A stretch of DNA of 64,000 nt from Roseburia_C sp900315735 (GCA_052118425.1 JBQKHF010000001.1), one strand, 5' to 3'; shown: positions 16,244-25,641, counted from the first letter of the stretch. A program made the numbers and translations. Notes: generated by a model from the letters alone, not told the origin.

Positions 16244-17293
16244 ATGTTGTTTCATGTTTATGGAGGAAATGCAGTATATCAATGGATTGCCATGCTGGCA
16301 GTCTTAGCCGGACTTATTTTATTAAATGAGTTCGCAAGAAGAACCAAGTTCGGTGGACTTATGATGTTTGGAATCATTCCACTGGCACTTACTGTTTACT
16401 TTATTGTAATTGCAGTATGCGCAGGACAGGGCGTAGAATGGGCAGTAAATAACCAGACACATCTTTATATGAATGGCTGGTTCCATTATGCAAAACTGTA
16501 TGCAGCACTTGCCGGATGTATCGGCTTTATGATGATTAAGTATGAATGGGGCATTGGAAAGAAACAGTGGTTCCGGGCATTCCCATTTGTAATCGTAGCA
16601 ATTAATATTTTAATTGCAGTAGCCAGTGATTTCGAATCAGCAATCAACGGCTGGTATTCCTGGTGGTTATCCTCAGAGGATGTATGGCTCTATGGTGGCT
16701 GGCACAACGTAATGAACGGAATTGCAGGAATCTTAAATATCCTTTGTATGACAGGCTGGTGGAAAGTATATTCCTCCAAGGACAAGAAGGATATGATCTG
16801 GCCGGATATGATCTGGGTTTATATCGTAGTATATGATATCTGGAACTTCGCTTATACTTACAACTGTCTGCCAACTCATTCCTGGTTCTGTGGTGTAGCA
16901 CTGCTTTTAGCACCTACCATTGCAGCATTAATCTGGAACAAGGGTGGCTGGATTATGAACCGTGCGAATACGCTGGCAATCTGGTGTATGTTTGCTCAGA
17001 TTTTCCCACTGTTCCAGGAGACTACCGCCGATGGAACAACCTATTATCCATGGGCAACCATTTCCAAACAGTATGCAGACGGAACTGTAAATGGCATTGT
17101 AGCAGGAACTTCTAATAATGCAGACCCAACCGCAATGACCATCGTCAGCGCACTGGCACTGATTGTAAATGCAATTGCATTAGGATATATCATTTACAAA
17201 TCTGTAAAGAATAAGAAGAATCCGTATACTAACGAAGTATTTACAGACTTCAAGTATTACAAGGATGCACTGGCAAGAGCAGATGTGAAATAA
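16244..17293 (+). CDS. Polytopic membrane protein between hypA and hypB (DUF5692-like)
   Basis: This 349-residue protein has about nine to ten hydrophobic helices rich in Trp, Tyr and Gly. Conserved-looking polar patches within them include NGWFHYAKLYA, GGWHNVMNG and LPTHSWFCG. The start at 16244 has AGAAGGGG upstream; an earlier frame-compatible ATG lies inside hypA. I recall this type as DUF5692, with no known function. Placed between hypA and hypB, it might serve nickel supply or be part of the enzyme that HypA and HypB mature. The histidines within helices are compatible with metal handling, but that is inference. Confidence 0.75.
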   Translation: MLFHVYGGNAVYQWIAMLAVLAGLILLNEFARRTKFGGLMMFGIIPLALTVYFIVIAVCAGQGVEWAVNNQTHLYMNGWFHYAKLYAALAGCIGFMMIKYEWGIGKKQWFRAFPFVIVAINILIAVASDFESAINGWYSWWLSSEDVWLYGGWHNVMNGIAGILNILCMTGWWKVYSSKDKKDMIWPDMIWVYIVVYDIWNFAYTYNCLPTHSWFCGVALLLAPTIAALIWNKGGWIMNRANTLAIWCMFAQIFPLFQETTADGTTYYPWATISKQYADGTVNGIVAGTSNNADPTAMTIVSALALIVNAIALGYIIYKSVKNKKNPYTNEVFTDFKYYKDALARADVK

Positions 17294-17314
17294 GACATAA
17301 TTGAGGAACTGGAA

Positions 17315-17977
17315 ATGAAAGTAATTGAAGTAAAAAGAAGTATATTTGAAAATAATGACAAGGATGCTGCCAGTTTAAGAGAGCAGTTAAAAGGAGAGAA
17401 AACCTTTCTCTTAAATCTGATGTCCTCACCGGGAAGCGGCAAGACCTCTACGCTGGTGCCAACAGTCAATGAACTGTTAAAGGACTACCGGGTAGGTGTC
17501 ATGGAAGCAGACATTGATTCCGATGTAGATGCATGGACGATTGCTGATAAGACCAAGGCAAAGGTTGTGCAGCTTCATACCGGTGGCATGTGCCATCTGG
17601 ATGCAGATATGACCAGACAGGGCTTGAAGGAACTTGGCACCGAGGATGTAGACATTGCTATTCTTGAAAATGTAGGAAACCTTGTCTGCCCGGCAGAATT
17701 TGATACCGGAGCAGTGAAGAATGCAATGATTTTGTCCGTACCGGAAGGACACGACAAGCCATTGAAATATCCATTAATCTTTACCGTATGTGATGCCCTT
17801 ATCATCAACAAGATTGACGTATTGCCATATTTTGATTTTGATATGGACAAGGTAAAGGAGTACGCATGGAAACGGAATCCGAATCTTAAAATATTTCCAA
17901 TCTCCGCAAAGACCGGAGAAGGAATGGAAGAGTGGTACTCCTGGCTGAAAGAAGAAGCAGATAAATGGATAAAATAA
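17315..17977 (+). CDS. hypB: Hydrogenase/urease nickel incorporation GTPase HypB
   Basis: This 220-residue SIMIBI-class GTPase drives nickel insertion together with HypA. The P-loop SSPGSGKTS lies at residues 37-45. EADIDSDVDAW, TGGMCHLDADM (with the metal-site Cys-His), ENVGNLVCPAEFD and the base-recognition NKID are all present, so the site appears intact. The N-terminus lacks both the CXXCGC motif and the long His-rich tract found in some HypB proteins. GAGG lies before the ATG. It ends the visible cluster; amtB has its own promoter. Confidence 0.95.
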   Translation: MKVIEVKRSIFENNDKDAASLREQLKGEKTFLLNLMSSPGSGKTSTLVPTVNELLKDYRVGVMEADIDSDVDAWTIADKTKAKVVQLHTGGMCHLDADMTRQGLKELGTEDVDIAILENVGNLVCPAEFDTGAVKNAMILSVPEGHDKPLKYPLIFTVCDALIINKIDVLPYFDFDMDKVKEYAWKRNPNLKIFPISAKTGEGMEEWYSWLKEEADKWIK

Positions 17978-18066
17978 AGCATCCTTTTGGGTGAGAAAAC
18001 AGCCGGAAATATCGCAAAAAATCTAACAAAAGAACTGAAAAGTAATTAATTGATTAAAAAATGCCC

Positions 18067-18095
18067 TTGCAATAGGGATGAAAAAGTGCTATAGT
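18067..18095 (+). promoter_or_regulatory. amtB: Promoter of the amtB transcript
   Basis: TTGCAA (18067-18072), a 17-base spacer and TATAGT (18090-18095). It lies just upstream of a strong terminator, so transcription into amtB must pass it. Confidence 0.8.
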
Positions 18096-18110
18096 CCTAG
18101 CTGTAGGCGA

Positions 18111-18152
18111 AGATGTCAAAAACACGAAAACGTGTTTTTGGCATCTTTTTTT
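18111..18152 (+). terminator. amtB: Terminator/attenuator in the amtB leader
   Basis: AGATGTCAAAAACACG pairs with CGTGTTTTTGGCATCT across an AAAA loop, followed by a run of T. It begins only about 10 bases after the predicted transcript start and ends 34 bases before the amtB ATG. It could be an attenuator (nitrogen control by antitermination is known in related bacteria). It could also stop a transcript from hypB, but its position downstream of a consensus promoter favours attenuation. Confidence 0.8.
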
Positions 18153-18166
18153 ATGCGAGTAGCGAG
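18151..18166 (+). repeat. Post-terminator motif copy 2
   Basis: TTATGCGAGTAGCGAG directly after the amtB leader terminator. It differs from copy 1 by ATG for ACG near the start. Confidence 0.7.
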
Positions 18167-18185
18167 AAAAGAAGGAGGATTAGAT

Positions 18186-19427
18186 ATGAATACTGGAGAC
18201 ACAGCTTTTATGCTGATTGCAACAACACTTGTGTTTTTTATGACACCGGGACTTGCATTTTTCTATGGAGGTCTTGTACGGAGAAAGAATGTATGTAACA
18301 CGATGATGGCATGTGTGGCAATTATGGGATTGTCGGTTGTGCTTTGGACATTGTTTGGTTATTCTCTTGCCTTTGGAGGAAACCACGGAGGAATTATCGG
18401 AGATTTCCGTTGGATAGCCTTAAATGGTGTAGGCTGGGAGGCAGGACCTTATGCAGATACCATTCCACATCTTGTATTCTGCGCATTCCAGATGATGTTT
18501 GCTATGATTACACCGGCACTGATTACCGGTTCCTTGGTAGGAAGAATGAAGTTTAAAGCACTGTTTCTCTTTGTAGCATTGTGGTCCTTTGTTGTATATT
18601 ATCCACTGGCACATATGGTCTGGGGAGAAGGTGGACTTTTAGCAGCCATTGGCTCTGTTGATTTCGCCGGAGGAGATGTGGTACATATCAGTTCCGGAAT
18701 CAGCGCACTGGTTCTTGCAATGATACTTGGAAGAAGACGAGGCTATGAACAGGTGACTTACCGGATTCACAATATTCCGTTTGTTGTATTGGGAGCATCC
18801 CTTTTATGGTTTGGCTGGTTCGGCTTCAATGCAGGAAGTGCACTGGCAGCTGACGGACTGGCAGCACATGCCTTTATGACATCTGCAATTTCTGCAGCAT
18901 CAGCTTTATTATCCTGGATGTTTATAGACGTTATGAAAGAAGGAAAGCCAACTCTGGTAGGTGCATCCACCGGACTTGTAGTAGGACTTGTGGCAATTAC
19001 ACCGGGGGCAGGATTTGTTCCAATCTGGTCAGCATTTATTATCGGAGCTTTGGTCAGCCCGATTTGTTACTTCGGAGTTGCACTTATTAAGAAGAAACTG
19101 AAAATCGATGATGCACTGGATGCTTTCGGATGCCATGGAATTGGCGGTATCTGGGGCGGAATTGCTACCGGAATTTTTGCACAGAAATCCATTAACAGTA
19201 CTGCAAAATGGGATGGACTGGTATTTGGAGATTACCGTCTTTTCTTAGCACAGATTGAAGGAATATTAATTACGATTGTAATTGCAGTAGTTGGTACTTT
19301 GCTTTGTGTAGCAGTGGTAAGAATCTTTACACCGCTTCGTGTAAGTTTAAAAGAAGAACAGCTTGGACTGGATGTAACCCAGCATGGCGAAAATGCTTAC
19401 CCAAGCTTCAATGGATTAGACCAGTAG
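18186..19427 (+). CDS. amtB: Ammonium transporter AmtB
   Basis: This 413-residue Amt/Rh channel has eleven expected helices. It shows TPGLAFFYGGLVRRKN near the N-terminus, DFAGGDVVHISSG with one pore histidine, and DAFGCHGIGGIWGG with the second. The start at 18186 has GAAGGAGGA upstream; a longer frame would read through the leader terminator. It sits 23 bases before glnK, the usual pair in which GlnK plugs the channel when ammonium is plentiful. Confidence 0.95.
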   Translation: MNTGDTAFMLIATTLVFFMTPGLAFFYGGLVRRKNVCNTMMACVAIMGLSVVLWTLFGYSLAFGGNHGGIIGDFRWIALNGVGWEAGPYADTIPHLVFCAFQMMFAMITPALITGSLVGRMKFKALFLFVALWSFVVYYPLAHMVWGEGGLLAAIGSVDFAGGDVVHISSGISALVLAMILGRRRGYEQVTYRIHNIPFVVLGASLLWFGWFGFNAGSALAADGLAAHAFMTSAISAASALLSWMFIDVMKEGKPTLVGASTGLVVGLVAITPGAGFVPIWSAFIIGALVSPICYFGVALIKKKLKIDDALDAFGCHGIGGIWGGIATGIFAQKSINSTAKWDGLVFGDYRLFLAQIEGILITIVIAVVGTLLCVAVVRIFTPLRVSLKEEQLGLDVTQHGENAYPSFNGLDQ

Positions 19428-19450
19428 GATAGAAAAGGAGATAATCAGAT

Positions 19451-19807
19451 ATGATGATTAAAATAGATGCAATTGTGCGGGAAGAAAAATTCGAGGATGT
19501 AAAAGCAGCATTAAATGCCATCGGAGTCAACGGTATTACGGTATCACAGGTTATGGGCTGCGGTGTGCAGAGAGGATATAAAGAAATTGTCCGAGGCATG
19601 GAAGTGGCAGTGCAGATGCTTCCGAAAATTAAATTTGAAATTGTGGTATCTTCCGAAGAATGGGAACAAAAGACCATCGAAGCTATTCAGAAGGCAGCTT
19701 TTACCGGAGAAGTCGGCGATGGCAAAATCTTCAGCTATGAGATTCGTTCCGCCCAGAAAATCCGTACCGGCGAGACGGGCTATGATGCATTACAGAGCAA
19801 CGATTAA
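19451..19807 (+). CDS. glnK: PII nitrogen-regulatory protein (GlnK-like)
   Basis: This 118-residue PII protein has a T-loop segment (GCGVQRGYKEIVRGMEVAVQMLPKIKFEIVV) and the C-loop region GEVGDGKIFSYEI. PII trimers sense ATP/ADP and 2-oxoglutarate and block AmtB. The classical uridylylated RGAEY tyrosine is replaced by RGMEV, so control by uridylylation at that site is not expected. The tyrosine in GYKEI may be the structural equivalent. Two ATGs, 19451 and 19454, are possible starts. Confidence 0.92.
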   Translation: MMIKIDAIVREEKFEDVKAALNAIGVNGITVSQVMGCGVQRGYKEIVRGMEVAVQMLPKIKFEIVVSSEEWEQKTIEAIQKAAFTGEVGDGKIFSYEIRSAQKIRTGETGYDALQSND

Positions 19808-19855
19808 AGGAAGAATAGATTAAAAAAGTAATACAAAATTGATTAAATTTAGACC

Positions 19856-19884
19856 TTGACATTAAATTTAAAAGGGAGTAAAAA
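19856..19884 (+). promoter_or_regulatory. Possible promoter of cstA
   Basis: A perfect TTGACA (19856-19861) lies 17 bases before TAAAAA (19879-19884), a weak -10. Confidence 0.4.
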
Positions 19885-19921
19885 CAATAATTAAATAATT
19901 CATATGAGGAGGAATTTGAAA

Positions 19922-21619
19922 ATGAATGGTTTAGTTATTGTATTAATAGCCATCGTATTATTAGCTGCCGGCTATTTACTTTATGGACGCTGGCTGGCTA
20001 AGAAATGGGGAATCGACCCGAAAGCTGAGACCCCTGCAGTAAAATATGAAGACGGAGAGGACTTTGTTTCATCATCCAAATTTACCGTATTCTCACATCA
20101 GTTCTCATCTATTGCTGGTGCAGGCCCTGTAACGGGACCAATCCTTGCCAGTGTATTCGGATGGGTACCTGTATTCTTATGGATAGTAGTTGGTGGATTG
20201 TTCTTCGGAGCAGTACAGGACTTCGGTGCTCTGTACGCATCAGTTAAGAACGAAGGAAAATCCATGGGTATGATTATTGAAAAGTACATCGGTAAGATGG
20301 GAAGAAAACTTTTCATGTTATTCTGCTGGTTATTTACCCTTTTGGTAATCGCAGCATTTACAGATATGGTTGCTGGAACTTTCAATGCATATCCGGCAGG
20401 TGATGGTAATGCTGTATATGCCAACGGTGCAGCAGCAACCGTTTCCATGTTATTTATCGGGGTTGCAGTTATCCTTGGTATTATCTTAAAGAAAGCACCA
20501 AAGATGAACGAAATTGTAAAAGGTATCGTTGCAATCGCATTAATCGTAGTAATGTTTGCAGTAGGTATGAAACTTCCTATCTATACCAATAAGACCATGT
20601 GGATCTACATTATCATGATTTACTTATTCTTAGCATCTGTACTTCCAATGTGGCTTTTGATGCAGCCAAGAGATTATATGACAACATTTATGCTTCTTGG
20701 TATGATTATCGGCGCAGTTGTTGGTGTTGTAGTTGCACATCCTGCAATGCAGTTAAATGCATTTAACGGATTCGTTTTAACCGGAGCAGACGGAAGCAAA
20801 TCTTATCTGTTCCCAACCTTATTTGTAACCATTGCCTGCGGTGCTGTTTCCGGATTCCACAGTCTGGTATCTTCTGAGACATCATCTAAGACCATCCGCA
20901 ATGAAAAAGATATGCCTATGGTTGGTTATGGCGCAATGGTAGTAGAGTCATTACTTGGAATTATCGTATTGGTCGTTGTTGGTGCAGTAGCTGTAAATGG
21001 TACAAAACCAGATGGAACACCATTTGCAATCTTCTCGTCCGGTGTTGCCGGCTTCCTTGAGATGTTAGGTGTACCAAACGATGTAGCAACTGTATTTATG
21101 ACCATGTGTGTATCTGCATTAGCACTTACTTCACTGGATTCTGTAGCACGTATCGGAAGAATGTCCTTCCAGGAATTATTCTATGAAGATACAACAGACC
21201 CTGCAAAAATGGGTGGTGTCCGCAAAGTATTAACCAATAAATATTTTGCAACAATCGTAACCTTATTCTTTGGATACTTATTAACACTGGGCGGATACAA
21301 CAATGTATGGCCGCTGTTTGGTTCCGCAAACCAGTTGCTTGCAGCACTTGTTCTGATTGCACTGGCTGTATTCTTAAAGACTACCGGACGTACCGGCTGG
21401 ACACTGTATGCACCAATGGTAATCATGTTGGCAGTAACCTTTACCGCACTGGTTCAGAAATTCATTGCACTGGTAAGCAATGTAATGAACGGAACCGCAG
21501 TATTCTTGGTAGATGGTTTACAGCTTATCGTTGCAGTTCTTCTGATGGTATTAGGTGTTATGGTAGCAGCAAGCTGCTTTACCAAACTGTTTAAGACCAA
21601 GAAACAGGAAGAAGCATAA
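19922..21619 (+). CDS. cstA: CstA-family carbon starvation/pyruvate transporter
   Basis: This 565-residue membrane protein has the CstA N-terminus: a helix, YGRWLAKKWGIDP, then SSKFTVFSHQFSSIAGAGPVTGPILA. GFHSLVSSETSSKTIRNEKD is in the middle. CstA/BtsT proteins import pyruvate or peptides with protons; which substrate applies here is unknown. The start at 19922 follows GAGGAGGA by ten bases. About 14-16 hydrophobic helices can be counted. It follows amtB-glnK with its own possible promoter. Confidence 0.92.
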   Translation: MNGLVIVLIAIVLLAAGYLLYGRWLAKKWGIDPKAETPAVKYEDGEDFVSSSKFTVFSHQFSSIAGAGPVTGPILASVFGWVPVFLWIVVGGLFFGAVQDFGALYASVKNEGKSMGMIIEKYIGKMGRKLFMLFCWLFTLLVIAAFTDMVAGTFNAYPAGDGNAVYANGAAATVSMLFIGVAVILGIILKKAPKMNEIVKGIVAIALIVVMFAVGMKLPIYTNKTMWIYIIMIYLFLASVLPMWLLMQPRDYMTTFMLLGMIIGAVVGVVVAHPAMQLNAFNGFVLTGADGSKSYLFPTLFVTIACGAVSGFHSLVSSETSSKTIRNEKDMPMVGYGAMVVESLLGIIVLVVVGAVAVNGTKPDGTPFAIFSSGVAGFLEMLGVPNDVATVFMTMCVSALALTSLDSVARIGRMSFQELFYEDTTDPAKMGGVRKVLTNKYFATIVTLFFGYLLTLGGYNNVWPLFGSANQLLAALVLIALAVFLKTTGRTGWTLYAPMVIMLAVTFTALVQKFIALVSNVMNGTAVFLVDGLQLIVAVLLMVLGVMVAASCFTKLFKTKKQEEA

Positions 21620-21732
21620 ATTGAATAGAAATTAAATCGAAATTTTTAAATGGAAATTACATTTACTTCTTTTCAAATGGGGAAAAATAAGATACAATCT
21701 TGAGTTATGAGATAGTAAAGGAGCAAATGACG

Positions 21733-23052
21733 ATGATTAAGGTAGTTAAATTTGGTGGAAGTTCACTTGCAAGTGCAACACAGTTTGCAAAAGTAGGCAA
21801 GATTATTACATCAGACCCGGAACGTCGCTATGTCGTACCAAGTGCACCGGGAAAACGAAATTCCAAAGACACCAAGGTAACAGATATGTTATATGCATGT
21901 TATGCTCTGGCGGAAAATGATGAGGATTTCGATAAGGAATTAAAAAAGATTGCAGAACGTTATGATTCTATCATTAACGGACTGAACTTAAAGCTTTCTC
22001 TGAAAGATGAGTTTGAAGTAATTGCAAAGAACTTTGCAGCAAAAGCAGGTTCTGACTATGCAGCTTCCAGAGGCGAATACTTAAATGGTATCGTAATGGC
22101 AAATTATTTAGGCTATGAATTTGTGGATGCGGCAGAAGTGATTTTCTTTGATAAAGATGGTAACTTTGATGCAGAAAAGACAGATAAAGTATTGAGCAAA
22201 CGTCTTTCTAAGATTGAGCGTGCTGTAGTTCCTGGATTTTATGGTTCCATGCCGGACGGAAGTGTTAAGACCTTCTCCAGAGGCGGCTCTGACATTACAG
22301 GATCTATTGTTGCAAAGGCTGTTCATGCTACAGCATATGAGAACTGGACTGATGTTTCCGGTTTCCTGATTGCAGACCCAAGAATTATTGACAATCCGGA
22401 ACCAATTAAAGTAATTACATACCGTGAGTTAAGAGAGCTTTCCTACATGGGAGCAAGCGTATTACATGAAGATGCAGTATTCCCGGTCCGTAAAGCCGGT
22501 ATTCCAATCAACATCCGTAATACCAATGCACCGGAAGATGAGGGAACATGGATTGTGGAAACAACCTGTCACCAGTCCAAATATACCATTACCGGTATTG
22601 CCGGAAAGAAAGGCTTCGTATCTGTAAATATTGATAAAGATATGATGAATTCAGAAGTTGGTTTTGGACGTAAAGTGCTTTCTGCATTTGAAGAAAACGG
22701 TATTAACTTTGAACATATGCCATCTGGTATTGATACCATGACCGTATTTGTACATCAGCCGGAATTTGAAGGTAAGGAACAGGCAGTTGTATCTGCAATT
22801 CACCGCCTTGCAAAACCGGACAGTGTAGAATTAGAGTCTAACATTGCTCTGATTGCAGTGGTAGGACGCGGCATGCGTTCCACCAGAGGAACTTCCGGAA
22901 GAATCTTCTCCGCACTGGCACATGCAAATGTCAATGTTAAGATGATTGACCAGGGTTCATCCGAGTTAAATATTATCATCGGAGTAAGTAATTCTGATTT
23001 TGAAAATGCTATCAAGGCAATTTACGATATCTTCGTAACAACACAGTTATAA
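21733..23052 (+). CDS. Aspartate kinase
   Basis: This 439-residue enzyme phosphorylates aspartate, the first step toward lysine, threonine and methionine. The N-terminus MIKVVKFGGSSLAS has the catalytic K-F-G-G-S motif. The middle has FSRGGSDITGSIVA, and the C-terminus holds two ACT domains (about residues 300-439) for feedback control by an amino acid. The start at 21733 is preferred because AAAGGAG then stands nine bases away; ATGs at 21700 and 21727 are less well placed. No lysine riboswitch was recognised upstream. Confidence 0.95.
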   Translation: MIKVVKFGGSSLASATQFAKVGKIITSDPERRYVVPSAPGKRNSKDTKVTDMLYACYALAENDEDFDKELKKIAERYDSIINGLNLKLSLKDEFEVIAKNFAAKAGSDYAASRGEYLNGIVMANYLGYEFVDAAEVIFFDKDGNFDAEKTDKVLSKRLSKIERAVVPGFYGSMPDGSVKTFSRGGSDITGSIVAKAVHATAYENWTDVSGFLIADPRIIDNPEPIKVITYRELRELSYMGASVLHEDAVFPVRKAGIPINIRNTNAPEDEGTWIVETTCHQSKYTITGIAGKKGFVSVNIDKDMMNSEVGFGRKVLSAFEENGINFEHMPSGIDTMTVFVHQPEFEGKEQAVVSAIHRLAKPDSVELESNIALIAVVGRGMRSTRGTSGRIFSALAHANVNVKMIDQGSSELNIIIGVSNSDFENAIKAIYDIFVTTQL

Positions 23053-23086
23053 GAGATAGAAAATTTTATAAAAAATTTTTAAGAAG

Positions 23087-23114
23087 GAGACCTGTTATTT
23101 TACAGGTCTCTTTT
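23087..23114 (+). terminator. Aspartate kinase terminator
   Basis: GAGACCTGT pairs with ACAGGTCTC, followed by TTTT. Confidence 0.85.
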
Positions 23115-23219
23115 CATGTTAATAAGGATTTGGTAAATAAATTTAAAGAGTTTTATAAAAAGTAGGTGGAAAGTCAGAATATTTGTGGTAAAATAAAAAA
23201 ATATGCTGGAGGAAATGTG

Positions 23220-25118
23220 ATGGAGGAGTCAAGAAATATTGCAGTCTTTTTAGCCGGATGGAACAGTGAATACCAGACCAGACTAATTAACGGCATCATT
23301 CGCAAGGCAAAAGAAGCAAATTGTGCAATTTCTATTTTCACCTGTCAGGCGGGCAGTGAAATTTCAGATAAGCATGTGCTTGGGGAAAATAAAATATATT
23401 CACTGGCAAATTTTGCACGGTTTGATGGCGTAATATTTGCTACCAATACCATCTGGGAGAAACCTACCAAGGAAGCGATTATTGAAAAGATTCGTAAAGC
23501 AGGCATTCCAGCAGTAAGCTTTGAGGAAAAGGTGGACGGTTTAAGTCTCATTGGAATTGACAATTACAAGGCTATGGAGAAGATGGTGTATCACATCGAC
23601 AGCCATGGATATCAGCCAATTCATTTTGTGGCAGCAAACGCATCGAACGAAGAGAGCAATATCCGCCAGAAGGCATTTGAAGATTTTGTGGAAAGCCACA
23701 ATTATGATAAAGATGAGTATAAGGTATGGCATGGGGATTTTTCCTTTGACAGTGGTGCACGGGTAGTAGATGCCATTGAAGAGATGGGAAAGATGCCGCG
23801 GGCAATCTGCTGTGCCAATGATGAGATGGCATTAGGAGTCTGCAACCGGCTGAAGCAATTAGGCTATCAGATTCCACAGGATGTGGCAGTGACCGGATTT
23901 GATGGTTCCTATGATACCCAGCGTTATATTCCGGGCATTACAACGGTAGACCGTCCGAAAGAAACATTGGGATATACAGCCATGCAGATGCTCTTGAAGG
24001 AGATAGAGACCGGAGAGAAGCAGGAGGTAATCTTAGATTCCCATGTGGCTGTGCATGAAAGCTGCGGCTGTGTCTTAGAGGATAAAAAGCGGATAGCTTC
24101 AGCTATTGAGACATTATATCTTGAGAAGAAAGAAAACGAGAAGTACACCTATCAGATTCGCAATATGGAAGACGAAATGATGGAGTGTGAGACATTAGAT
24201 GAATTGATTTTCTGTATTCGTCAGAATATCGGAAAATTTACCACAGAAGATGTGTATCTGTGCTTAAACAAGAGTATTTATTATGAGATGACCGGACGGG
24301 GCAACAGCGTTTTACGAAGTAAAAACATTACCCGGGATTACGAGAAAAAGGTTTACATAACAAAACTGAATCATGAAGAAGGCATGCCGGAATTTTATTC
24401 CTTTACCAGTGAGAAGATGTTCCCGGCAATGTGGAATGGCAAAGGCTCCGGAGAATATCTCTATATGCCGGTGCACTTCAGGGATAACTGTCTGGGTTAT
24501 ATGATACTGACCGGGACATTGGATACAAAGCACATTCCAAATTATTATGTATGGCTTCGTAATATCAGTAATGCACTGGAGAAATTAAAGAATGTATCCG
24601 AGCTTCGTAATGCAGTCCGTAATATTGATAATATGGCAGTCCGCGACAGCCTGACCGGAGTCTATAACCGGATGGGAATCAGCCGCTTTGTGGTAGACAT
24701 GGTAAAACAGGCAAATGCCAACAAACGGAGACTACTATTTATTTTTGCGGATATGGACGGCTTAAAGAAAATCAATGACGAGTTTGGTCACGAAGCCGGT
24801 GACCAGGCAATCTGTCTTGCGGCAGAGTCCCTGCAGGAAGCCTTCCGGGAAAATGAACTGATTATCCGCTATGGAGGAGATGAATTCTTAGTTGTTTCCG
24901 ATGTTTTAAGCTGGGAGCAGGCAGAAGAAAAGAAGGCTCAGATAACAGCCTTGTTAAAGCAGTGGCAGAGGGATGAAAAGCTGCCATATCGTCTGTCAAT
25001 GAGTATCGGTTATTACCAGAAGGAGCCGGATACCGAAGCGTCCATGGAACAGTATATTAACTGGGCAGATGAACGCATGTATGAGATTAAGTGTAAGAAC
25101 CGCGAGCAGCGGAAATAA
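23220..25118 (+). CDS. Soluble diguanylate cyclase with LacI-type sensor domain
   Basis: This 632-residue protein starts at 23220 (GGAGG seven bases upstream). The first 300 residues are a periplasmic-binding-protein fold as in LacI regulators (VAVTGFDGSYDTQRYIPGITTVDRP), but without the HTH, signal peptide or membrane helix. A middle region of about 180 residues follows, then a GGDEF domain (RDSLTGVYNRMG to the C-terminus). GGDEF is at about residues 552-556, so c-di-GMP synthesis is likely. The inhibitory site upstream reads R-E-N-E instead of RxxD. It would convert a cytoplasmic sugar-like signal into c-di-GMP. Confidence 0.88.
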   Translation: MEESRNIAVFLAGWNSEYQTRLINGIIRKAKEANCAISIFTCQAGSEISDKHVLGENKIYSLANFARFDGVIFATNTIWEKPTKEAIIEKIRKAGIPAVSFEEKVDGLSLIGIDNYKAMEKMVYHIDSHGYQPIHFVAANASNEESNIRQKAFEDFVESHNYDKDEYKVWHGDFSFDSGARVVDAIEEMGKMPRAICCANDEMALGVCNRLKQLGYQIPQDVAVTGFDGSYDTQRYIPGITTVDRPKETLGYTAMQMLLKEIETGEKQEVILDSHVAVHESCGCVLEDKKRIASAIETLYLEKKENEKYTYQIRNMEDEMMECETLDELIFCIRQNIGKFTTEDVYLCLNKSIYYEMTGRGNSVLRSKNITRDYEKKVYITKLNHEEGMPEFYSFTSEKMFPAMWNGKGSGEYLYMPVHFRDNCLGYMILTGTLDTKHIPNYYVWLRNISNALEKLKNVSELRNAVRNIDNMAVRDSLTGVYNRMGISRFVVDMVKQANANKRRLLFIFADMDGLKKINDEFGHEAGDQAICLAAESLQEAFRENELIIRYGGDEFLVVSDVLSWEQAEEKKAQITALLKQWQRDEKLPYRLSMSIGYYQKEPDTEASMEQYINWADERMYEIKCKNREQRK

Positions 25119-25138
25119 GTAATAAGAATAAAAACATG

Positions 25139-25180
25139 AAAAGGCATTAGAGCAGAAAAATTCTGTTCCAATGCCTTTTT
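25139..25180. terminator. Bidirectional terminator
   Basis: AAAAGGCATT pairs with AATGCCTTTT, with an inner CAGAA/TTCTG stem. It lies between two convergent genes and serves both strands. Confidence 0.88.
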
Positions 25181-25188
25181 GGCTGCAA

Positions 25189-25641
25189 TTAAGCCATCTG
25201 GTTTGCCGTTTTATAACTGTAAATCATTTCTGCGTGCTGCTGCTCCTCCGTCTGGATATGGTTTAAAATCTGACGGACTTTTGGAGAAGCGAAGCTGAAT
25301 AAATCGTTGTTGTATGCGGAAGATACATACTTTTCGCTGGAAATGGAATCACTGCACAATAATGCATCGTGCTTTTTGTCGGCATTTTCGCTGGATGCAT
25401 GGTAGGTAGCTTTTGGCTGATAGTTTTTCGGGGCAGCCGTACCAACATCAGGAGTATCGCCGGAAAGCAGGCTGCAGATGGTATCATAGTGTTCCGCTTC
25501 CTCTTTCTGAATGTCTTCGAATAACTGCTTTAATTCAGGGTCTTTTGCTTCGCTGCTGTAAAAGGCATATTTGTCACGGCAAAGCTCTTCCTGCTGCTTT
25601 AAATCGTTTAACAGCATGGTCTCTTGTTCAGTTAAAATCAT
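25189..25641 (-). CDS. Spore coat/ferritin-like protein (CotF-like)
   Basis: This 150-residue, mainly helical protein has two ferritin-like halves: EQETMLLNDLKQQEELCRDKYAFYSSEAKDPELKQLFEDIQKEEAEHYDTI and a second half ending ILNHIQTEEQQHAEMIYSYK. Such coat proteins are found in endospore formers and support a clostridial origin. The start at 25641 has GAGGTGA upstream; an earlier in-frame start would add 17 residues. Whether the helices bind iron cannot be told; the E...EExxH pattern is present. Confidence 0.78.
   Translation of the reverse strand: MILTEQETMLLNDLKQQEELCRDKYAFYSSEAKDPELKQLFEDIQKEEAEHYDTICSLLSGDTPDVGTAAPKNYQPKATYHASSENADKKHDALLCSDSISSEKYVSSAYNNDLFSFASPKVRQILNHIQTEEQQHAEMIYSYKTANQMA

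Noticed and set aside
21620..21732. Lysine riboswitch before the aspartate kinase.
   Set aside because: The leader of about 110 bases is too short and shows none of the expected conserved segments.
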